NCBI GenBank assembly: GCA_001898625.1
Contig: MKUP01000028.1
Location: 124,001-188,000, forward strand
Reading direction: 5' to 3'
Source of the DNA: Burkholderiales bacterium 67-32
Lineage (GTDB): Bacteria > Pseudomonadota > Gammaproteobacteria > Burkholderiales > Burkholderiaceae_B
DNA: 64,000 nt
Made by a program: the position numbers and the translations under genes. The notes under the pieces were generated by a model that did not search any database, was not told where the DNA came from, and saw only the letters and a program-made list of their open reading frames with translations. Below, in pieces: positions 35,897 through 46,628 of this stretch; position 1 is the first letter of the stretch, and each line of letters begins with the position of its first letter.

Positions 35897-36607
35897 ATGA
35901 TCGACCTCTACTTCTGGACCACTCCCAACGCCTACAAGGTCTCGATCCTGCTGGAGGAACTGGCGCAGCCCTATCGCGTCGTGCCGGTGCACATCGGCAA
36001 GGGCGAACAGTTCGACCCCGCCTTCCTGGCCATCAGCCCCAACAACAAGGTGCCCGCCATCGTCGACCAGGACGGCCCGGGCGGGCGGCCGCTGGCGATG
36101 TTCGAATCGGGCGCGATCATGATGTATCTGGCCGAGAAGTTCGCCAGCCCCCTGCTGCCCGCGGATCCGGTCGGACGCTACGCCACCGTGCAGTGGCTGA
36201 TGTTCCAGATGGGCGGCGTCGGCCCCATGCTGGGCCAGGCGCATCACTTCCGCAAGTACGCGCCCGAGACCATTCCCTACGCGGTGGAGCGCTACACCAG
36301 CGAGGCGCATCGCCTCTACGGCGTGATCGACCGCCGCCTGGGCGAGGCCGAGTACCTGGCCGGCGATGCCTACACGCTGGCCGACATCGCCACCTATCCT
36401 TGGCTGCGGCCCTACAAGTGGCAAGGTCAGGACATCGACGCCTGGCCCAATCTGAAACGCTGGTACGCGGCGGTTCGCGCCCGCCCGGCCGTGCAGCGCG
36501 GACTCGCGGTGCTGGCAGGAAAGGTGGACCGCAGCGGCACCCCGCCCGAGGGCGAGCGTTGGAACAACCTGTTCGGCGGCGCCCAGTTCGGCGCGCGCCG
36601 GGCCTGA
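35897..36607 (+). CDS. glutathione S-transferase family protein (YghU/YfcG-like)
   Basis: A 236-residue protein with a thioredoxin-like N-terminal domain (IDLYFWTTPNAYKVSILLEE, the Nu-class opening with TPN) and an all-helical C-terminal domain ending in a conserved tail. SPNNKVPAIVD and FESGAIMMYLAEK carry the glutathione-binding Pro and Glu-Ser. Nu-class members act as disulfide-bond reductases using glutathione. It is the first gene of a LysR-controlled run whose last gene also belongs to a glutathione-using family. Confidence 0.9.
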   Translation: MIDLYFWTTPNAYKVSILLEELAQPYRVVPVHIGKGEQFDPAFLAISPNNKVPAIVDQDGPGGRPLAMFESGAIMMYLAEKFASPLLPADPVGRYATVQWLMFQMGGVGPMLGQAHHFRKYAPETIPYAVERYTSEAHRLYGVIDRRLGEAEYLAGDAYTLADIATYPWLRPYKWQGQDIDAWPNLKRWYAAVRARPAVQRGLAVLAGKVDRSGTPPEGERWNNLFGGAQFGARRA

Positions 36608-36631
36608 GAACCGTCACAACGAAGGAGTCCC

Positions 36632-37897
36632 ATGTCCGCCGCTTTGCCCATGCTCAAGGGATACCGCGTCCTGGATATGACGCAGATCGTGGCCGGGCCG
36701 ACCTGCTCGCGCATCATGGCCGAGCTCGGCGCCGACGTCATCAAGCTCGAACTCGCGCCCTTCGGCGACCGCACCCGCGTAGGCGGACTGCGTTCGCGCG
36801 ATCCGCTGCACAAGAATTCCAGCCGCAGCACCTACTATTTCCAGCACAACCATTCCAAGCGCAGCCTGGCGGTGGACATGAAGCATCCGCGCGGCGTGGT
36901 GCTGATCAAGGCGCTGGCCGCGCGCTGCGACGTGCTGGTCGAGAACTTCAGCCCGGGCGTCATGGAGCGCGCGGGGCTGTCCTACGAGGTGCTGCGCGAA
37001 GCGAACCCGGGCCTGGTCATGTGCTCGATCTCGCTGGCGGGCCAGCGTGGACCGCTGAGCCGCAAGCCCGGCTACGACTACGTCGCTCAGGCCTATGCCG
37101 GGGTCACCGACCTGATCGGCGACCCGGAGGGCGATCCCGCGATGATCACGATGGCCGTGGGCGATACGGCCACGGGGCTGACGGCGGCGATGGCCGTGGG
37201 CTATGCGCTGCTGCATCGCGAACGCACCGGGGAAGGCCAGCACGTCGAGGCCTCGCTGCTGGACACCTATTTCCAGATGCACGAGGTGGCGCTGCCCCGC
37301 GTGTCGCTGCGTCCCGGCTACACGCCGCGCCGCACCGGCTCGCAGCATCCCGACGGCGGCCCGACCGGCCTGTTCCGCTGCGGCGACGGCCGCTACATCG
37401 CCCTGGCCACGCTGCCCCACCAGTGGGAGGCGCTGGCCCGCGCGCTGGACATGCCCGGACTGCTGGCCGATCCGCGCTTCGCCACGGCGGCCCTGCGGCG
37501 CGACAACAACGCGGCGCTCAAGACCTTGCTGGAAGAGTGGCTGGCGCGCTTCGATTCCAGCGAGGCGGCCATCGCCGCGCTGGAGGCGCATCGCATTCCC
37601 TGCGCGCCCGTGCTGACGCTGAACGAGGCGATGGCGCACCCGCATCTGCGCGAGCGCGGCACCGTGCGGCGCGTGCATGACGAGGTGCTGGGCGATTTCG
37701 ACATCCCCGGGCTGCCGGTCCGGTTTTCCGCCTGGGAGCCGGCGCGCGAATTGCGGGCCGATGCCCTGGGCGAGCACAACGAAGACGTGTTGAGCGAAGT
37801 GCTCGGGTTCGGGCCCGAGGACATCGAGGCGCTCTACGCGGAAGAGGTCCTGGTACAGGACAGGCTGATCGCGCGCGGCAGACGCGGGACGGCCTGA
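36632..37897 (+). CDS. CaiB/BaiF-family (class III) CoA transferase
   Basis: A 421-residue family III CoA transferase. VLDMTQIVAGPTCSRIMAEL, VIKLELAPFGDRTR, VLVENFSPGVMERAGL and CSISLAGQRGP are conserved blocks; catalytic Asp149 is in PGYDYVAQA. GAAGGAG lies seven bases before the ATG. It sits between the GST and Bug genes, so it probably activates the imported acid as a CoA thioester. It is only distantly like the 33438-34694 and 62702-63949 transferases. Confidence 0.92.
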   Translation: MSAALPMLKGYRVLDMTQIVAGPTCSRIMAELGADVIKLELAPFGDRTRVGGLRSRDPLHKNSSRSTYYFQHNHSKRSLAVDMKHPRGVVLIKALAARCDVLVENFSPGVMERAGLSYEVLREANPGLVMCSISLAGQRGPLSRKPGYDYVAQAYAGVTDLIGDPEGDPAMITMAVGDTATGLTAAMAVGYALLHRERTGEGQHVEASLLDTYFQMHEVALPRVSLRPGYTPRRTGSQHPDGGPTGLFRCGDGRYIALATLPHQWEALARALDMPGLLADPRFATAALRRDNNAALKTLLEEWLARFDSSEAAIAALEAHRIPCAPVLTLNEAMAHPHLRERGTVRRVHDEVLGDFDIPGLPVRFSAWEPARELRADALGEHNEDVLSEVLGFGPEDIEALYAEEVLVQDRLIARGRRGTA

Positions 37898-37925
37898 CGA
37901 GTCATCCATCCAAGGAGGAGGCATC

Positions 37926-38891
37926 ATGCGGACATTCATGCTTGCGGCGGCAGTGGCCGTGGCGGCCGGGCCGGTATCGGCGCAGACCTTTCCGGTACGG
38001 CCCATCACGGTGATCGTGCCGTTCTCGGCCGGCGGCCCGACGGACGTGGTCGCGCGGCACCTGGCGCTGGCCATGGGCGCCAACCTGGGGCAGACGGTGG
38101 TGGTGGACAACCGGCCCAGCTCGGGCGGCATCGTCGGCGCGGAAGCGCTGCTGCGTGCCGCGCCCGACGGCTACACGCTGATGATCCACAACATCGGCAT
38201 GTCCACCGTGAAGGCCCTGTCCCCGGAGATCAAGTTCGATCCGTCGCGGGACTTCGGCTACGTGGGCGAAGTGGTCGACGTGCCCATGACCCTGGTCGGC
38301 AAGAAGGACCTGCCGGCCAGGAATTTCCAGGAACTCTCGGCCTACCTGAAGAGCCAGGGTTCGCGCATCAATCTCAGCAACGCCGGTATCGGCACCGCGT
38401 CGCATCTATGCGGGCTGATGCTGATGACACGCCTGAACGTGGCCCTGACGACCGTTCCGTACAAGGGCGCCGCGCCGGCCATGACCGATCTGCAGGGCGG
38501 CCAGGTCGACCTGCTGTGCGACCAGATCACGACCACCCAGCAACCCATTCTGACGAACCGCGTGCAGGCCTACGGCAGCACCACGGCGGTCCGCCTGCCT
38601 TCGCTGCCGGAACTGCCGACGCTGAGCGAGCAGGGCCTGTCCGGCTTCGAGGTCACCGTCTGGCACGGCCTCTACGCGCCGCGCGCGACGCCGCCAGCCG
38701 TGATCGGCCGGCTGCAGCAGGCCTTGCAGGCGGCCCAGTCTGATCCAACCTTCGTCGACAGCATGAAGAAACTGGGGGCCATGCCCGTGGGGGCTGGGCG
38801 GGCGACGCCCGCCGCGCTCGAGCAGAAGCTCAAGAGCCAGGTGGCCACGTGGACACCGCTCATCCAGCAGTCGCAGGGATTGGTGCAATAG
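37926..38891 (+). CDS. Bug-family (TctC-like) periplasmic solute-binding protein
   Basis: A 321-residue Bug receptor. The short signal peptide (about residues 1-20, ending VSAQT) precedes FPVRPITVIVPFSAGGPTD. VVVDNRPSSGG, APDGYTLM, TVPYKGAAPA and GGQVDLLCDQ are typical. AAGGAGGAGG gives a strong ribosome site. It follows the CoA transferase by 28 bp in the LysR-controlled cluster and probably binds the acid that enters the pathway. Confidence 0.92.
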   Translation: MRTFMLAAAVAVAAGPVSAQTFPVRPITVIVPFSAGGPTDVVARHLALAMGANLGQTVVVDNRPSSGGIVGAEALLRAAPDGYTLMIHNIGMSTVKALSPEIKFDPSRDFGYVGEVVDVPMTLVGKKDLPARNFQELSAYLKSQGSRINLSNAGIGTASHLCGLMLMTRLNVALTTVPYKGAAPAMTDLQGGQVDLLCDQITTTQQPILTNRVQAYGSTTAVRLPSLPELPTLSEQGLSGFEVTVWHGLYAPRATPPAVIGRLQQALQAAQSDPTFVDSMKKLGAMPVGAGRATPAALEQKLKSQVATWTPLIQQSQGLVQ

Positions 38892-38924
38892 CACGGACGC
38901 GGGTTTTTTCTGGAGCAAGACGCA

Positions 38925-39527
38925 ATGAAGATAGAGATGTACTGGGACGTGGGCAGCACCAATACCTATTTCGCCATCAAGCTGATCAAGCCATTGCTGG
39001 CGCGCTACGGCGCCGAACTGGTACTGCACCCGTTCAACCTGGGTTACGTGTTCCGCAGCAACAGCTATGAGCTGATGAAGGAACCCAAGGCGAAGCTGCG
39101 CAACCGCAAGCGCGACTTGATGCGCTGGGCCGAGAAGTACGGCCTGCCGTTCCAGATGCCGCGCGAGTTCCCGATCAAGTCCAGCCGCGTCCTGCGTGGA
39201 TCGCTGGCCATGCGTCGCCACGGCAAGGAGCTGGAGTTCGTCGAGCGGGTCATGGAGCGTTACTGGGAGCAGGGCGATGCCAGCATCGCCGAGTATGCCG
39301 GCCTGCGCCCCATCGCCCAGGCGCTGGGGGTGGATCCGGACGAGTTCGAGCGCCTGAGCGCCTCGGACGAGATCGCCGGGGAACTGGCCCGCAGCACCAA
39401 CGAAGGCATCGCGCGCGAGGTGTTCGGCGTGCCGATGATCATCGTGGGCGACGAGCTGTTCTGGGGCAAGGACCGGATGGAATTCGTCGAGGACGAACTG
39501 CGGCGCCGGCAGGTCCGCGCGGCCTGA
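38925..39527 (+). CDS. 2-hydroxychromene-2-carboxylate isomerase (DsbA-like) family protein
   Basis: A 200-residue protein of the kappa-GST/HCCA-isomerase branch of the DsbA fold. The opening IEMYWDVGSTNTYFAIKLIK, the helical insert, and the diagnostic C-terminal FGVPMIIVGDELFWGKDR (cis-Pro loop then GxDRxxF-like ending) fit. NahD-type members isomerise 2-hydroxychromene-2-carboxylate in naphthalene breakdown using glutathione. The usual active-site Ser is represented in the VGSTN loop. Together with the GST gene this suggests a glutathione-dependent step in breakdown of an aromatic or cyclic acid. Confidence 0.85.
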   Translation: MKIEMYWDVGSTNTYFAIKLIKPLLARYGAELVLHPFNLGYVFRSNSYELMKEPKAKLRNRKRDLMRWAEKYGLPFQMPREFPIKSSRVLRGSLAMRRHGKELEFVERVMERYWEQGDASIAEYAGLRPIAQALGVDPDEFERLSASDEIAGELARSTNEGIAREVFGVPMIIVGDELFWGKDRMEFVEDELRRRQVRAA

Positions 39528-39536
39528 AAGATCGAG

Positions 39537-39734
39537 CTAGGCGCGTTTCTGTTCAGCCAGGCAATGCGGGCAGTAGCGGGCGTGCGGCTTCAGGTAGCGG
39601 TCGCATTCCAGGCACAGCGATCCCCCTCGCAGTTGGATCTCCCGCAGGCGCCGCCGCTTGCGCAAGGACGATCGGAACTTGAGCAAGCCCAGCAGGAAGG
39701 CGACCGCGAGCGAGCTGTAGGCGAGGGTGGTCAT
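39537..39734 (-). CDS. small membrane protein with zinc-ribbon
   Basis: A 65-residue protein. One N-terminal membrane span (about residues 3-19) is followed by a strongly basic stretch (KFRSSLRKRRRLR) and a C-terminal zinc ribbon with CLEC and CPHC (four Cys, 11 residues between the pairs). It converges on the isomerase gene with 9 bp between stops. No function is recognised; a membrane-attached zinc-ribbon could bind nucleic acid or a protein partner. Confidence 0.7.
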   Translation of the reverse strand: MTTLAYSSLAVAFLLGLLKFRSSLRKRRRLREIQLRGGSLCLECDRYLKPHARYCPHCLAEQKRA

Positions 39735-39869
39735 GGCACCTCGAAAGCGAGGAATAGGGACCGTTTATTCTATGTTTTCCATGTTGCATTCTGTAAACAT
39801 TTCCGCAATGTAATGTTGCGGTGGTGTTTTACATACAGATACAGGTTGGCCGGGCCCCGCGCCGCGGGT

Positions 39870-41777
39870 TTACGCGGAATGCGATTCGTGGGGAAGGGTA
39901 AAGCGTAGGGTGGCGCCTTTGCCGGGCTCGCCGTGGGCGACGATGCGTCCCCCATGGCGTTCGACGATGCGGCGGCAATGCGCCAGCCCCACGCCGGTGC
40001 CGTCGAAATCCCGGTTGGAGTGCAGCCGGCTGAACATGGTGAAGAGCTTGCCCGCCTGCCGCATGTCGAAGCCGGCGCCGTTGTCGCGCACGTTGATGGC
40101 GACGGTCTGCTCGTATTCGTCGGCCCAGACCTCGATCCGCGCGTTCGGGGTGTAGCGGGTGAACTTGACCGCGTTGTCCAGCAGATTGACCATGACCAGC
40201 CGGATCAGGTGAGGATCGGCGAACACGCGCGGCAGCGTGTCGATGCGCCACGAGACCGGCCGCTCGCCCACGCTGGCGGCCAGTTCCGACTGGATTTCCT
40301 GCACCATGGTGCCCAGCGGCCATAGCGAGGGCACGATGCCGGCGCGCCCCAGCCGCGACAGTTCCAGCAGGGCGTCGATGGTGCGGTTCATGCGTTCCGC
40401 GGTGGTCAGGAGCGCCGACAGCATGGGCTTGATGTCGCTGCCCGGTAGGCCGGTCTTGCGCAGCATGATGTCGGCGGCCGACATGATCTGGCGGGCCGGC
40501 GCGCGCAGGTCGTGGCTGACCGAACTGGTGAAGGCTTCCAGCTCGGCCGTGCGCTCGGCCACGCGCAGCTCCAGGGTTTCGTTCAGCTGCCGGATCTTGT
40601 CCTCGGCCAGCCGGTGTTCCGTGACGTCGACGCAGAACAATTCGACCCGCTGCTTGCCGTCCCGGGTGACGCTGATCGCGGCCAGCTCGACGTCGCGCTT
40701 CTGGCCGTCCAGCGCCACCAGCCGGTAGGGCCGGAACTCGGCGAAACCCGGCGCCTGGGCGAGTTCCTCGATGCGGCGGCGGACCTTCTCGCGGTCCTTG
40801 TCGACGATGAAATCCGAGAACGGCCGTCCGATGGCGCGGCCCGACCAGTCCGCCGACAGCATGAGCAGCGCCGCGGGATTGGCATAGATCAGCAGGCCGT
40901 CGACCTGGGTCAGGATGCCGATGGGGGCATGCTCGATGACGGCCTTATACATCGATTCGCGTTCGATCAGACCGTGCTTGGCGCGCACCGCGTCGGTCAC
41001 GTCGACCAGCATCATCAGCGTGGCCTGGGTGCCCGCATCCGTGTCGGCGTGGGGTGAGAGGAAGACGTCGAATTCGCGCTTGACGTTATCGGGCGTGGTG
41101 AACGGCAGCCGGAAGCTCGCGGCCTTGCCCTGCGCGGCCTGTTCCAGGTGGGGTGCGTACAGCGAGGCCGCGCGGCGCGGCCACAGCTCGCGCAGGGTGC
41201 GCCCCAGCGCGACGGCGGCAGGCTTGTCGATCAGGGCCAGATAGGGACCGTTGGCATAGGCCAGCGAGCCGTCGGCGCCGGTGATCGCCATGGCGTGGGG
41301 CAGCAGGTCCAGCAGCGGCTCCAGGTGCGTGGCCGGCTGCGCGGGACGGTCGAGGGCGGCTTGCGCCGCCAGCCGCTGGGCCGCCGCCTGCGATGCCGAC
41401 AGGCAGAGATGGACCACGGCGACGGACAGCAGCGTGGTCACGGCGAACAGCGGTGCTACCGGGACATCGGGCAGGCGCCAGACCAGCGGCAGCGGTCCGA
41501 TCATCCAGCTCCAGAAATCCAGCAGCGACGTGAAGACCACCGAGGCGGCCGAGAGCAGCGTCGATTCTCGCAGGGGCAGCACGATGACGCCCGCGACCAG
41601 CGCGGAGATCAACGGAAGGGCGATGGGCCATTGCAGGCCGCCGGTGACCGCACAGGCAAGCAGCGCCAGCGCGGAACATCCGTATATCAGGCCTCGTCCA
41701 CGGACGGGAAGGCGGACCTGGGCGGGGGCAACGGCTCCGGCGTCGCCTGCCAGGGCGCTTGCTCGGTCAGCCGACAT
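39870..41777 (-). CDS. orphan sensor histidine kinase with two PAS domains
   Basis: A 635-residue kinase. The N-terminus has three to four membrane helices (about residues 28-125) resembling a small integral-membrane sensor, followed by PAS 1 (about 155-262, LLDLLPHAMAITGADGSLAYAN) and PAS 2 (about 275-390, VIEHAPIGILTQVDGLLIYAN), a coiled linker, phosphoacceptor His422 in SVSHDLRAPARQI and the ATPase boxes NLLDNAVKFTR, DNGAGFDMRQAGKLFTMFSR and GTGVGLAHCRRI. No response regulator is adjacent. This output-domain type is common in bacteriophytochrome-like kinases, but no chromophore domain is present. Confidence 0.9.
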   Translation of the reverse strand: MSADRASALAGDAGAVAPAQVRLPVRGRGLIYGCSALALLACAVTGGLQWPIALPLISALVAGVIVLPLRESTLLSAASVVFTSLLDFWSWMIGPLPLVWRLPDVPVAPLFAVTTLLSVAVVHLCLSASQAAAQRLAAQAALDRPAQPATHLEPLLDLLPHAMAITGADGSLAYANGPYLALIDKPAAVALGRTLRELWPRRAASLYAPHLEQAAQGKAASFRLPFTTPDNVKREFDVFLSPHADTDAGTQATLMMLVDVTDAVRAKHGLIERESMYKAVIEHAPIGILTQVDGLLIYANPAALLMLSADWSGRAIGRPFSDFIVDKDREKVRRRIEELAQAPGFAEFRPYRLVALDGQKRDVELAAISVTRDGKQRVELFCVDVTEHRLAEDKIRQLNETLELRVAERTAELEAFTSSVSHDLRAPARQIMSAADIMLRKTGLPGSDIKPMLSALLTTAERMNRTIDALLELSRLGRAGIVPSLWPLGTMVQEIQSELAASVGERPVSWRIDTLPRVFADPHLIRLVMVNLLDNAVKFTRYTPNARIEVWADEYEQTVAINVRDNGAGFDMRQAGKLFTMFSRLHSNRDFDGTGVGLAHCRRIVERHGGRIVAHGEPGKGATLRFTLPHESHSA

Positions 41778-41886
41778 TGGAGCTTGGTATCAATTGAAAT
41801 AAAGGGTTACTTGTGGCAGCCGCGCCGGATTGTACCGGCTTCCCCCCGGACTGGGAATCATCGGCTCCAAGCCAGAACCAATTGGA

Positions 41887-44061
<2,175 letters not shown>

Positions 44062-44155
44062 GCTGCTGCTTCCGCTACGAGACGGGCCATAGCATGCAAC
44101 AGGCGGGCGCCCAAGTGTCCTACGCGAGGTAAAAGAAGTAAGCGGACCGGAGGCC

Positions 44156-45415
44156 CTAGGCGTGGAAACGTTCCGCCGTCAGCCCGTCCAGGTCGATGGC
44201 GGGTTGCCGGCCCGCCACGATGTCCGCCACGATGCGCGAGGTGCCGCAGGATTGCGTCCAGCCGTTCGAGCCGTGGCCGCTGTTCAGGAACAGGTTGTTC
44301 CAGCGCGTGCGGCCCAGGATGGGCGGGCCGTCCGGCGTCATGGGCCGCAGGCCGGCCCAGAACTCCACCTGGTCCCAATCCAGTCCGCGCGGAAACAGTT
44401 CGCCCACGACGTCGATCAGCAGCTTCCTGCGCGCCGGATTCAGGCCCAGCCCGTATCCGGTCAGCTCGGCCATGCCGGCGGCCCGTATGCGGTTGCCCAG
44501 GCGCGAGATCATGATCTTGTTGTGCTCATCCATGACCGCCATGCGCGGGACCGCGTCGGGGTCGGACACGGGCACGGTGATGGAATAGCCCTTGAGCGGA
44601 TAGACCGGCAGGTTCAGGCCCAGCGGCCGCACCAGGAACGGCGCGTGGCTGCCCAGTGCGACGACATAGGCGTCGGCGCGCAGCAGGCCCTGCGACGTGC
44701 GGACGGCGCCGATGGTGTCGCCTTCGCGCTCCAGCGCGTCGATGCGCACGCCGTAGCGGAAATCGACGCCGCGCTGCTGCAGGAATGCGGCCAGCCCTTG
44801 CGAGAACTTGTAGCTGTCGCCCGAGGCATCCGCGGGCATGTGCAGGGCGCCCGCCACCGTGGCGCGGCTGTGCGCCATGGCCGGTTCGAGCGCGCTGATG
44901 TCGGCGGCGTCCAGGATGCGCCAGGGTACGCCGTATTCCTCGAGAGCCTTGGCCGACAGGCGGCCCAGGTCGAGTTCGGCGGGCGTGCGGAAGATCTGCA
45001 GCGTGCCGCCTTCATGGAAGTCGAACGACGGCAGGTCCTCGCCGCTGGCGATCTCGCGCAGGCATTGCAGGCTGTAGTGCGCCACGCGCTGCATGCGCAG
45101 CTTGTTGACGCGGAAGCGCTCGGCATTGCAGTTGCGCATCCATTGCAGCACCCAGGCCACCTTGCGGGGCTCGGGCAGCGGCGAGAACCGGATGGGGGAA
45201 TCGCGCTGGACCGACAGCTTCAGCACCTTGGAGATCATGCCCGGCGCGGCCCAGGGGCCGGCGAAGCTGGGACACAATCCGCCCGCGTTGCCGTAGCTGG
45301 TTTCCCGGCCGGGGCCGGGCTGGCGCTCGACCACGGTGACTTCGTGACCGTCCTTCCACAGGTAGTAGGCGGTCGCGACGCCGACCACGCCGGCGCCCAG
45401 CACGAGTACTTTCAT
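44156..45415 (-). CDS. D-amino acid dehydrogenase family flavoprotein (DadA-like)
   Basis: A 419-residue FAD oxidoreductase of the DAO/DadA family. GAGVVGVATAYYLWKDG (about residues 7-23) binds FAD, and SYGNAGGLCPSFAGPWAAPGM, YGVRIDALEREG and the C-terminal GRTRWNNLFLNSGHGSNGW are family stretches. DadA oxidises D-amino acids to 2-oxo acids, passing electrons to the membrane chain. It follows the Bug gene by 12 bp, so import and oxidation are linked. With the DHDPS-family and SDR genes upstream, D-hydroxyproline-type substrates are one possibility; a simple D-amino acid is another. Confidence 0.88.
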   Translation of the reverse strand: MKVLVLGAGVVGVATAYYLWKDGHEVTVVERQPGPGRETSYGNAGGLCPSFAGPWAAPGMISKVLKLSVQRDSPIRFSPLPEPRKVAWVLQWMRNCNAERFRVNKLRMQRVAHYSLQCLREIASGEDLPSFDFHEGGTLQIFRTPAELDLGRLSAKALEEYGVPWRILDAADISALEPAMAHSRATVAGALHMPADASGDSYKFSQGLAAFLQQRGVDFRYGVRIDALEREGDTIGAVRTSQGLLRADAYVVALGSHAPFLVRPLGLNLPVYPLKGYSITVPVSDPDAVPRMAVMDEHNKIMISRLGNRIRAAGMAELTGYGLGLNPARRKLLIDVVGELFPRGLDWDQVEFWAGLRPMTPDGPPILGRTRWNNLFLNSGHGSNGWTQSCGTSRIVADIVAGRQPAIDLDGLTAERFHA

Positions 45416-45427
45416 GAACCTTGCCGC

Positions 45428-46432
45428 TTATTCGACCGTGATCTTGGCCGCGTCGATGATCTTCTGGTAGCGCGCCATTTCCGAGTCGATGTACTTGGCG
45501 AAGTCGGCCGAGTTCTTGTAGGCCGATTCGAAGCCCAGTGACGCCAGGCGTGCCTTCATCTCGGTCGAGGCCATGATCTTGGCCGAGGCGGCGTCCAGCT
45601 TCTTCAGGATGGGGGCCGGCACCTTGGAGGGCGCCCACAGGCCATACCACGAATAGAACTCGAAGTCCTTGAAGCCGGCTTCGCGCATGGTGGGCACGTC
45701 GGGCAGCAGCGGGCTGCGCTCGCGGCCGGTCACGGCCAGGGCGCGCAGCTTGCCGGCCTTCACGTGCGGCAGCGACGACAGCATGGGATCCATCATGGCC
45801 GACACCTGGCCGCCCACGAGATCCTGCAGCGCCGGCGCGGCACCCTTGTACAGCACGATGGGGATGTCGCCGGTCAGGTGGGTGTCATGCAGGAACAGCG
45901 CTGAACTCAGGTGGCCGGCCGAGCCGAAGCCGCTGGTCGCGAAGGTGTACTTGGTGGGATTGGCCTTCAGGACGGAGACGAATTCCTGGACGCTGTGGGC
46001 CGGGACCTGGGGATGCACGCTGAAGATCAGCGCACCCTGGGCCAGCATGCTGACGGGGGCGAAGTCCTTGACCGCGTCGAACTTGATGTCCTTCTTGTAC
46101 AGCAGCGGATTGATGGAGTGGATGGAGGCGTTGAAGTACAGCGTGTAGCCGTCCGGCTCGGCGCGCGCGACATAGGCGGCGCCGATCATGCCCGAGGCGC
46201 CGGCGCGGTTCTCGACCACGATGGATTGCTTGAGTTCGTCCTTGAGCTTCTCGGCGAACAGGCGGGCGGTGTTGTCGACCGCGCCGCCCGGCGCGTGCGG
46301 GACGACGATGGTGATCGGGCGGGTCGGATAGTCGCTCTGCGCGTAGGCAGGGCTGGTCAGGGCTGCGGCACCGGCCAGGCCGGCAACGGCCAGGGAAGTG
46401 TGCAGGAAAGTGCGGCGGGTCGTACGGTTCAT
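45428..46432 (-). CDS. Bug-family (TctC-like) periplasmic solute-binding protein
   Basis: A 334-residue Bug receptor. A Tat-like signal (MNRTTRRTFLHTSLAVAGLA, residues 1-20) and cleavage after AYAQS precede YPTRPITIVVPHAPGG. Conserved IVVENRAGASG, EPDGYTLYF, FATSGFGSAG and PIVLYKG are present. It is 12 bp upstream of the DadA-like gene. A 196-bp gap with two hairpins separates it from the SDR gene on the same strand, so it may have its own promoter. Confidence 0.92.
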   Translation of the reverse strand: MNRTTRRTFLHTSLAVAGLAGAAALTSPAYAQSDYPTRPITIVVPHAPGGAVDNTARLFAEKLKDELKQSIVVENRAGASGMIGAAYVARAEPDGYTLYFNASIHSINPLLYKKDIKFDAVKDFAPVSMLAQGALIFSVHPQVPAHSVQEFVSVLKANPTKYTFATSGFGSAGHLSSALFLHDTHLTGDIPIVLYKGAAPALQDLVGGQVSAMMDPMLSSLPHVKAGKLRALAVTGRERSPLLPDVPTMREAGFKDFEFYSWYGLWAPSKVPAPILKKLDAASAKIMASTEMKARLASLGFESAYKNSADFAKYIDSEMARYQKIIDAAKITVE

Positions 46433-46520
46433 GATTTCCCCATATTCGAAAAACAGAATTGTCTCCGTTTTCTATATATTTTGCGGTTATTAGAAAATGC
46501 TCCGGCCTTCCCCTGTCGGG

Positions 46521-46567
46521 GCGGGTCGGAACCCGCGCGTCCTGGGCCGTTCCGCGTGCGGAACGGC
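46521..46567. repeat. two tandem perfect hairpins between SDR and Bug genes
   Basis: GCGGGT-CGGA-ACCCGC (46521-46536, 6-bp stem) and GCCGTTCCG-CGTG-CGGAACGGC (46546-46567, 9-bp stem), 9 bp apart, both with 4-nt loops. No U run follows in either direction. They could stop or slow transcription between the SDR and Bug genes, or stabilise a processed mRNA end. Confidence 0.45.
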
Positions 46568-46628
46568 ACGGACGCCTTGTTGTTCTCCTGTTTTCCTTCT
46601 TACTCCCGGATCGTCGTCCGGGTGTCCA

